Origin: Chara braunii
Taxonomy: Eukaryota; Streptophyta; Charophyceae; Charales; Characeae
DNA: 58,748 bases
Assembly (NCBI GenBank): GCA_003427395.1
Contig: BFEA01000155.1
Location: 2,687,873-2,746,620 of the forward strand
Direction: 5' to 3'
Positions within the stretch are counted from its first letter, which is position 1. Every line of letters starts with the position of its first letter. The notes beneath the pieces were generated by a model. It had not been told where the DNA came from. It saw nothing but the letters and a program-made list of their open reading frames with translations, and did no database searches. This document shows positions 52,587 to 58,748 of the stretch, piece by piece. A program made the translations under genes and the position numbers.

Positions 52587-52700
52587 CGGGAGGACAGCCC
52601 TGGATGTATCAGACTATGCTTATGCGCACTACTCTGGGAGCATGCCCTTTTTCTTCTTCTTCTTCTTTTTTTTTTTTTTTCCTTTTTTTCCTGGAATTAG

Positions 52701-52802
52701 TATTCGGGACATCCGTTACAGAAGGAAGATTAGCATGGCCCCTGCGCAAGGATGACACACATAAATCGAGAAATGGTCCAAATTATTTATAAAAAAAAAA
52801 AA
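52701..52802 (+). pseudogene. U6 snRNA retro-pseudogene with poly-A tail
   Basis: U6 is the catalytic RNA of the spliceosome. This copy keeps TTCGGGACATCCG, AGATTAGCATGGCCCCTGCG, CAAGGATGACAC and AATCGAGAAATGGTCCAAAT nearly unchanged. The segment after the 5' stem (ATAAAATTGGAACGATAC in plants) is deleted. An A run (52791-52802) follows instead of the usual T terminator, the sign of LINE-mediated retroposition. Confidence 0.87.
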
Positions 52803-52971
52803 CTTGAAAAAACTTATTTTAGCCGGCACTGGTAGTATGCCTATGCCCTGTAATGGAATGCTGAGCTGAGTTATCTCTGCGGTATGAGGGAAGTGGGAAA
52901 AAGGGGCACAGTGTGTTGTACATGCACACCATCTCCACTTTGTTTTCTTCTTTTTCTTTCTTCCTTTTTTT

Positions 52972-53333
52972 GGGAATAATTTGCAAAACACCCCCCTAAG
53001 AGATGTGGGTAGAGCGGAATGCCCCTCTGACAAAAGAATATATTTTGTGAAGTACCCCTGGCGTCGGTTGGACCCCCATCTTTGCAATATACCCCTGCCG
53101 GGCACCGTCCAACTTTGCGAAATGCCCTTGGTTCTTGCCAGCCTTTCCTAGGCCCTATTGCAAAAAAAGGCCAAGGCCCCAAATGGGGAGGTCCAGATTG
53201 CAAAGTTGCACACCCGCCTGACAGGGGCACAACACAAAGATTTCGGCCCAAAAGGGCATTCCGCTCTACCTACATCTTTCAGGGGCATTTTGGAATATAT
53301 CACAACTTACGAGGGTATTTTGCAAATTATCCC
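52972..53333. mobile_element. MULE-like MITE, copy 2 (362 bp)
   Basis: It begins GGGAATAATTTGCAAAACAC and ends TTTTGCAAATTATCCC. Its body is the reverse complement of 32541-32923 (shared words include GGTCCAGATTGCAA-type, GGGCACAACACAAAGATTTC and CATTCCGCTCTACC). It is inserted in a T-rich tract, so its 9-bp duplication cannot be read reliably. Confidence 0.8.
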
Positions 53334-53568
53334 TTTTTTCTTTTGTGTGTATGTGAAACCACCCGTCCTTTTCTTTGGCCACAATCCAAAAGCATGTCCT
53401 CCTGGCAGAGTTTTTTTTTCCCCTCCTTTTTCCCTGGTATGTCCTGGATCTTCTGTCTTGCGATGTGAATGTAGGGACATGGGCACCCAGATGATCTGGA
53501 TGTCAAGGGAAAAAAAAAAAAAAGGAAAAAGCCTAAAAAGGCATGCCGTCCGTGGCATGCAAGATCAA

Positions 53569-54004
53569 GGTGAAGACACCCCCACTAAGCCCACTGTCTC
53601 CCAAAAGCACCCCCAGGCGCCCTTGCCATGGGGAACGAGTCCCCCTCGGCATCACATATTATGTAGGGGTTGTCAAAAAGAAATTGGTGAAAGACCCTCA
53701 TCCGCGCAACCCATGGGTTTCCTGATGCTCTGCACCGATTGGTAATGTCCAATCCGGGAATTGAACACACAACCAATGGCTTGTCAGGCAAAAAGAAACA
53801 CAGTTTGTTTGGCCTGCTCTGCTTTCGTTATGGAAGAGGGTATGGATTTGCACGGAACCCCTGGGTTCCGCTTATGACGGTCTTTAACCAATTTCTTTTT
53901 GACAACCCTTATGTATGCGACGAGGAGGGGGGGACTCGTTCCCATCGCAAGGCCACCAGGGTGCTTTTGGGAGACAGTGGGCCGAGTGGGGGTGTGTCTT
54001 CCGG
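53569..54004. repeat. Large inverted repeat (about 155-bp arms)
   Basis: The arm 53569-53727 and the arm 53850-54004 are reverse complements at roughly four of five positions. Shared words include CCCACTGTCTCCCAAAAGCA, GGAACGAGTCCCCC and TTGTCAAAAAGAAATTGGT. The spacer of about 120 bp carries a tRNA-like word on the minus strand. A transcript would fold into a long hairpin. Confidence 0.8.
53740..53790 (-). repeat. tRNA-like word in the inverted-repeat spacer
   Basis: The minus strand reads GGTTGTGTGTTCAATTCCCGG, a B-box-like T-arm, without other tRNA arms. Confidence 0.35.
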
Positions 54005-54092
54005 GACCACCACTGCTCCTGAGGCTATTTTGCCAAACCTAGGTGCTCACCCATAGCCCCCTGCTGATTATGAGGCCATATGTGTACCCTGA

Positions 54093-54307
54093 GGGGCTTT
54101 AAACCGCCAGTACACGGCCCCAGCCTTGCTGAAAAAGAAACTCGTCACCTACAAAAAATTTGGACGCTCGGCCTACCGGACCACAATGGCTGGCGGCGCC
54201 AGCCAGCCAAACAAGGAAAACAAGTGCGCCGCTGGCGGTTCGAAAAAGCTTGGCGCGCAGTAATCGCCTCCTCCAGGCCCGAGTGTACTGCCGGTGGTCT
54301 AAGCCCC
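54093..54307. mobile_element. 215-bp MITE related to the 44.3-kb element
   Basis: The ends are GGGGCTTTAAACCGCCAGTA and TACTGCCGGTGGTCTAAGCCCC-type, inverted with few mismatches. The inner words match the ACCACCAGTACC ends of 44323-44469. The interior is non-coding and differs from that copy. Confidence 0.7.
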
Positions 54308-54398
54308 AGTCTCCACAGCTTGCCATTTCTAGAAGGTGGCAAGTCCCAGTCTCCACAGCAGTGTGTCTTCTGGAGTGTGTGGTTTTCTGGCTGTGATA

Positions 54399-54592
54399 AA
54401 CCTTTCTTTGGTCCGTAATTGGGGTTCCTGGGTTATGATGGGGGGGGGTCTGGCTGTTTGCATTGGGATTTGCTGGGGTTATGATGGGTGGGGTTTTCTG
54501 GCTGTTTTCATTGGGGTCTCCTGGGTTATGATGGGGATTTCTGGTTGTTTGCATTGGGGTTTGCGGGGGTTATGCTGGACCGAAGAAAGGTT
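54399..54592. mobile_element. Minisatellite enclosed by short inverted repeats
   Basis: AACCTTTCTTTGGTCC (54399-54414) and GGACCGAAGAAAGGTT (54577-54592) form a 16-bp inverted pair with one mismatch. Between them a 43-48 bp unit (ATTGGGGTTTGCTGGGTTAT, GATGGGG, TTCTGGCTGTTTGC) repeats about 3.6 times. Confidence 0.65.
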
Positions 54593-55060
54593 CGTTATAA
54601 CAGTGGTTGGTGGTCCCCACCCCTGCGGGGGTTATGATGGGGTTGTGAACTGACAGTCTTTAGAGTTTTCCGTCTGGTGAGGGCGAGTGAAAACCCCGCT
54701 TTGATTTGCGTTTCATGTACCCTTGATGGCAGTGGCTGGTGGTCCCCACCCCTCAGGAGGAGGGGTATCAGGTGTCCGGTAGTCGTCGATGCATAAATAA
54801 CCACAACTGGGGTTAAACTACCAGTACATCCGAACCTCTGTTTGCCGAGGTGGATCTCTGCTGTTGCGCCACCAAGCTTTGCTGAAACGGCAGTGCAGCG
54901 CTTTCCCCGCCGCCCCCCCTTTTTTTTTCGGTCGGCGCTGCGAGCCATTTTGTGTTTGTGACTTGGTTGCGCTTTCTTCACTTACTGCGCATGATTTGTG
55001 ATTTGCCTGGGTCGATTTCTACGAGCCACACTCTCCATTAGTCACCCCAACTTGTGTAAG
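54593..55060. other. Spacer; left end of a TTAA-type MITE at about 54794
   Basis: TTAAACTACCAGTACATCC at about 54794 resembles the left ends at 44323 and 54093, but no matching right end was found. A TGGTGGTCCCCACCCCT phrase is duplicated (about 54606 and 54736). Confidence 0.45.
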
Positions 55061-55083
55061 GGACGCTGGGGAAGGTTGCCAGC
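55061..55083 (+). repeat. Fragment of the LINE 3' motif, copy 4
   Basis: GGACGCTGGGG and TTGCCAGC resemble only the first hairpin of the motif. The second hairpin is missing. Confidence 0.45.
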
Positions 55084-55165
55084 ATTCATGTAAATAGACT
55101 TTCATAAAGACAACCAGCTCCTTCAGGGAAAGGGAAAGAAGGAAAAAGTTATGGGTCTTTATAAA

Positions 55166-55177
55166 ATTGTTTTTTTT

Positions 55178-55236
<59 letters not shown>

Positions 55237-55245
55237 NGGGGGGGA
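55166..55245. repeat. Poly-T followed by poly-G tract
   Basis: About 22 T, then more than 50 G with one N (55237). It directly borders the 3' end of the minus-strand U6 copy. The G run may be partly a sequencing artefact. Confidence 0.85.
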
Positions 55246-55249
55246 GGGT

Positions 55250-55366
55250 TAATCTGGACCATTTCTCAATTTATGTGTGTCATCCTTGAAAGCGCAGGGG
55301 CCATGCTAATATTCATTCTCTGTTACAGTATCGTTCCAACTTTTAACGGATGTCCCGAAGGACAAC
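55250..55366 (-). pseudogene. U6 snRNA pseudogene (minus strand)
   Basis: The minus strand carries GTCCTTCGGGACATCCG, TTGGAACGATAC, TTAGCATGGCCCCTGCGC, AAGGATGACAC and GAGAAATGGTCCAGAT in U6 order, with several substitutions and small insertions (near 55290 and 55325). The 5' stem is compromised, so it is unlikely to function. Its 5' flank resembles that of the copy at 56891. Confidence 0.85.
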
Positions 55367-55375
55367 ACTATATAA

Positions 55376-55620
55376 ATTATTAAATTCTTATATTGCTTAA
55401 TGTATTTTTTCAATTTTCTCAAAAACAATTTCTGGAAACTTTTCCACAGGTTTGCCTGTTCTGTTGTTTTAAATTCTAATGTGTGTGCAATGTGAATGTC
55501 CATTGCAGTTCTGTGAGCTTTTTCTGGGGCTTGCTTTATTTATTTATTTAAATTATTTTTGCATTTCCTGATTTATGTGTGTTGTACTGACCCGCCGAAA
55601 CACAGACTGAGAAGTTAGAA
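55376..55620. repeat. Shared 5' flank of U6 copy (duplication partner of 57005-57290)
   Basis: AAATTATTAAATTCTTA, TTTTCTCAA, TGTTC, GCAGTT-TGTGAGCTTTTTCTG and GGCTT recur in the same order as after the U6 copy at 56891-56996, so the two loci share more than U6 itself. Confidence 0.55.
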
Positions 55621-56634
55621 CACGGTTGATTTCTGGGATTTGCCGCTGGAATGGATGCCTTGCTGAGATTCCCGCATTCTGCTGTGATTTCTAAGTCTGT
55701 ACGCGTGTGTGTGTGTGTGCCTGTCCGAGTGCTTGTCGGTTGAGTGTGTGTGTGTGACCCGCAAGGGTACTTGTTGGTTGAAAGGCCCCACAGGGCCAGT
55801 TCTTACCTGTGGCCGTGGCTTTGAGGGTTGCAGCAGGCAAAACACTCGAGTAGCGGGGGTAGTCCCGCGACACGTAGAGCAGCGGGAAAAACACTCAAGT
55901 AGCAGGTGTACCACTCAAGTAGTGGTAGAAGTGTCGGGTACTGGAGGCTGAGCAGAAGAAGACAAAAGTTGGCATTTTAAGAGACCCAGTAGCGGTAGGT
56001 TAGAGGTAGGCCGGTACGAGGCCAAGTAGCCTGAGACTGGGGCCTGTCCGGACGATAGCAGAGCCTGCAATGATGTTTCCCTCCGAAAGGGAGGAGGCAC
56101 CGGTTGCCGTTCGGCCGCTCGGCCTAGGAAGTCAGCGCCCAAGAGGCCAGTAGGCCGACATATCTTCAGGAGGAGCAAGAAGCTCCTCCTCATTTGCGGT
56201 ATGCAAGGATTGGCGACGTGCTGCTGGAGCCACGCGCTGGACTTGGGAAGCGCTGCCTGGAGGAGAAGAGCAGCTGGGCGCTCAGCCTGGCTATGGCGAG
56301 CAGCCCAGCCTGAGGAGGAGGAGGAAGAAGGGGGCGAAGGAGGAGAGTGGCGAGGTACCTACCTGGTGGCTATGGTGGACACCATCTTCATCACCTTGTT
56401 GGGCGCTGCATCTGGAAGGCCCCAGTTGGGGTAGTGCCACACCAAGGAAGCTCGGGCCAGAGTCAGGCTCTGCTTTGCGTTGTCCTTTCCACAGGAGGGC
56501 AGAGCCCTCAGTCGTCCGCCATAGCCTAGGCATGTGAGAGGAGGAAGAAGGCGGGAAGCCATAGCTATGGTGGACCTATGGTTGTGTCAGCAGTAATAGG
56601 GAACTTCGGATATTGATTCTGGTTCATCCACTCA
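55621..56634. other. Spacer without recognised genes
   Basis: Short frames only. The word ACTCAAGTAG or ACTCGAGTAG occurs three times at 55843-55922, within small inverted repeats. A purine-rich stretch lies at 56312-56350. Confidence 0.5.
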
Positions 56635-56693
<59 letters not shown>

Positions 56694-56694
56694 T
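56635..56694. repeat. (ATT)n microsatellite
   Basis: A pure TTA/ATT run of about 60 bp. Confidence 0.96.
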
Positions 56695-56890
56695 TTCAAT
56701 AGGATTGGCGAAGTGGAGGAGGAGGAGGAAGGTGGAGAGAGAGAAGGGGGCTTTGTCATTGGTCTAACTGGTGTACATCTTCTTCTTTCTCTCTTCTTCT
56801 TGTACTTCTTCTTTCTCTCTTCTTTGGTCTCTATCTCTTTGCAAGTGCTTTCATTTCTTTCACAATTGGGTGGCATTGTCTTTCATTGTG

Positions 56891-56996
56891 AATTTGGACT
56901 TTGGGAATGACCAGGATCGTAACCGTGTCATCCTTCCGCAGGGGCCATGCTAATATTTTCTGTGTATCGTTCCAATTTTAATGGATGTCCCCAAGT
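56891..56996 (-). pseudogene. U6 snRNA pseudogene (minus strand), second copy
   Basis: The minus strand shows CTTGGGGACATCC, TTGGAACGATACACAG, TTAGCATGGCCCCTGCGG, AAGGATGACACG and, at the 3' end, GTCCAAATT. The part between 56900 and 56922 is divergent. It is non-functional by appearance. Confidence 0.82.
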
Positions 56997-57479
56997 ATGC
57001 GGGCGCTTGCTTTACAGAGCGCCTTCTACATACCTACACACTTCTTCTTATTATTATAATTTATAACTCTTTTATAATTTGTAATATATTAGAAATTTAT
57101 TAAATTCTTAATCAAATTAAATCAATGTATTTTGTTGCTTTTCTCAAGTGTTTCGTTGTCTGTTCATTTCAGTTTCTTTGAGCTTTTTTTTTCTGCGGCT
57201 TGGTCTTGATGTCAGTTTCCAACTTCCCACTGACGGAAATGATGAACGTATTTTGTTCTCAATGAACGTATTTTTTTTTCTGCGGCTTTTTTGTTCTCTG
57301 TTCATTGCAGTTCCTGTGAGAATTGCAGTCAGATTCATCCAGCTCTGGTCGTAATTGCAGGTAGATACATCCAGGAAAGCCCTAGTGTGCAAATGGCGGC
57401 CTGAGATGAACTTTCCTGTCAGTTGATTGCGCGACACGCTGAGGGACAGGGACAGGGACTACTTCCTTCTTCTCCCACG
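56997..57479. other. AT-rich flank of the U6 copy
   Basis: Includes the flank shared with 55376-55620. A phrase GAACGTATTTTxTTCT is duplicated at 57244 and 57264, and TTCATTGCAGTTxCTGTGAG recurs. No gene. Confidence 0.5.
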
Positions 57480-57625
57480 GAACACAACGCCCCAGCGTCG
57501 AGGCTGCACTTGGACTCGAACAGGGTTTGTATACATTTTCTTTCATGATGACACAATGCCCCAGCGTCCTGACTGCATTTGGACTGGAACAGGGTTTGTA
57601 TACACTTTTTTCCATGATGATGGAG
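57480..57625. repeat. Tandem duplication of about 72 bp
   Basis: Two adjacent copies share CCCCAGCGTC, CTGCA-TTGGACT, GAACAGGGTTTGTATACA and CATGATGA. Confidence 0.88.
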
Positions 57626-58243
57626 TGGTGTGTTTGGGCTGTGAAGAGGACAAGAGATAGACTGTTGCATTGCGAGGAGGAGGCTGGTACGAGTGCGCAT
57701 CTGGAAGTAAGTGGTGGTTGGGGAAGGAAGACAGCATCTGGGTTAGGAAGGAGGGGTGCGGATTAGACGGCACGGGCAGGTGTAGATGACATGATCCGTC
57801 GATTATCTGTTTTATTCGTATTTTAATACTTTATCAATTTAAGACTTTTAAGTTTTAAGTAATATAAAAGTTGTAATTTGTTTTGAAAAAAAGGTAGTCA
57901 TTGTAGCTACTTCACAAAATCTGCTATTGGTTGTAAGTCAAAAAAAAAAAAAAAAAAAAAAGAACTACTCTAGGTCTCAAACAGACGCTGAGTAGTTACG
58001 GGGAACTTATGGGTGTGCCTGGCAGTGCGGATTGCGAAGGAGACACAAGCCAGGTAGGCAGGCAGACGTTTCCGCGAGTGCCTGTGGATGGATGTTGGGA
58101 AAAAAGCAGGGTGGTTTTGTGTGGGAGTGGCTGTGAAGAAGAGACAGCATGGCATGTGGCCGTTGTTTAAAAAAAAAAAAAAAAAAAAAAGAATCACAAA
58201 GAGGTGGCTAAGAGAAGTCAGACAGGGTGGAGATGCAATTCAA

Positions 58244-58275
<32 letters not shown>

Positions 58276-58420
58276 AGACGTGTGGTCCGTCTCCGACCGG
58301 TGTTGCCAGTGAAGAAGAAGAGGGTATGTGCACAATGCAGAGGCAGTTAGAGGAAGACAGACATAGCATGCAAGTGATGAGGAAGAGGTGGTTGTGGGTG
58401 GGTGTGTCTTCTGGGAGTGG
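57626..58420. other. Spacer with three poly-A runs
   Basis: Poly-A runs at about 57940-57960, 58168-58189 and 58242-58268, with no gene body before them that I recognise. Confidence 0.5.

Positions 58421-58471
<51 letters not shown>
58421..58471. repeat. (GT)n microsatellite
   Basis: A nearly pure GT tract. Confidence 0.95.
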
Positions 58472-58473
<2 letters not shown>

Positions 58474-58564
58474 TGATGGTCTGCGTGCCTGTCTGAGTGC
58501 TGGGCGGAGTGTGTGTGTGTGTGACACTTGCAACCAACGAGGCGCTCTCGTATGTACTCAAGAT

Positions 58565-58735
58565 TCTGTATCTAGCTGCTTTTACGTCCAAAGAGTCGTT
58601 GCGGTTTTTGCTTCTTTTTTTGTTTTCGTACAGCCGTGTGTGCTGAGGGCTGTAACGCCCATTGGGAGGGCGTATTCGCACTTGTGCCCAATGTTCTGTA
58701 TCCAGCTGCTTTCACGTCCAAAGAGTTGTTGCTTT
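58565..58735. repeat. Direct repeat at window end
   Basis: TTCTGTAT-AGCTGCTTT and ACGTCCAAAGAGT-GTTGC occur at 58565-58606 and 58694-58735, 129 bp apart. The array may continue beyond the window. Confidence 0.8.
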
Positions 58736-58748
58736 CTTTCCTTTTTTT

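Larger units (their letters stand above)
51910..52650. repeat. Tandem array, about 260-290 bp unit, invaded by other elements
   Basis: Units begin near 51910, 52199 and 52456 with CAG-CCAGGATGTCATACTG-like words and share GACGTATCAGA / CTGCCCGTTCC and GGGAAGTGGGAAAAA-like parts. Unit 3 is interrupted by the small MITE at 52487 and a U6 copy at 52701. Its tail resumes at about 52820. Confidence 0.55.

Noticed and set aside
56354-56420. Fourth copy of the LTR family (GAGGTACCTACCTGGTGG)
   Set aside because: The similarity ends after a few words and the rest of the LTR order is absent.

Overview
This window looks like nuclear DNA of a streptophyte plant or alga, and the mix of content suggests a large, repeat-rich charophyte genome such as Chara; the species is inference. 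The supporting signs are a P-class pentatricopeptide-repeat (PPR) gene with a serine-rich, transit-peptide-like leader, plant-type initiator-tRNA primer sites next to LTRs, Ty3/gypsy, L1-like LINE and PIF/Harbinger relics, U6 snRNA copies, a GT-AG intron of about 11 kb, and abundant microsatellites. Two assembly gaps (29509-30062 and 47533-47675), several single Ns and two Nextera mate-pair junction adapters (21039-21076 and 45072-45109) show it is a draft scaffold. Contiguity near those points is not guaranteed.

One host gene is convincing. It is split into a coding exon at about 33386-34362 and a second at 45337-47011, both on the + strand. Splicing joins one arginine codon in the middle of a PPR motif and restores an exact 35-residue repeat, giving a protein of about 883 residues with about 13 PPRs. 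The intron is a nest of mobile DNA: a minus-strand LINE, an LTR with primer-binding site, a decayed unknown ORF, a Ty3/gypsy element with an internal deletion, MITEs, and an LTR carrying a minisatellite.

Layout. 1-10.4 kb: a decayed Ty3/gypsy element (gag, protease, split RT, RNase H, a PHD-like finger, integrase) followed by an unidentified decayed ORF. 10.4-14.1 kb: intergenic repeats and a 319-bp-period unit carrying a hammerhead ribozyme core. 14.1-16.5 kb: a PIF/Harbinger transposase relic. 17-18.5 kb: tandem repeats. 19.3-20.2 kb: a cluster of hairpins. 20.4-23.4 kb: tRNA-like SINE fragments, an adapter and a LINE tail. 24.7-28 kb: microsatellites and two LTRs of one family. 28.5-30.2 kb: a regular array of five covarying hairpins, then a TIR element with an 8-bp target duplication around an assembly gap. 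32.5 kb: a MULE-like MITE. 33.3-47 kb: the PPR gene. 47-58.7 kb: microsatellites, a plus-strand LINE, a tandem array invaded by a MITE and a U6 copy, a second MULE-like MITE, inverted repeats, further MITEs and two more U6 copies.

The most unusual items are the hammerhead unit in (TA)n at 13.5-13.9 kb (retrozyme- or viroid-sized), the two hairpin arrays, and the PHD-like finger between RNase H and integrase in the first retroelement. Apart from the PPR protein, nothing here reads as a functional protein gene.
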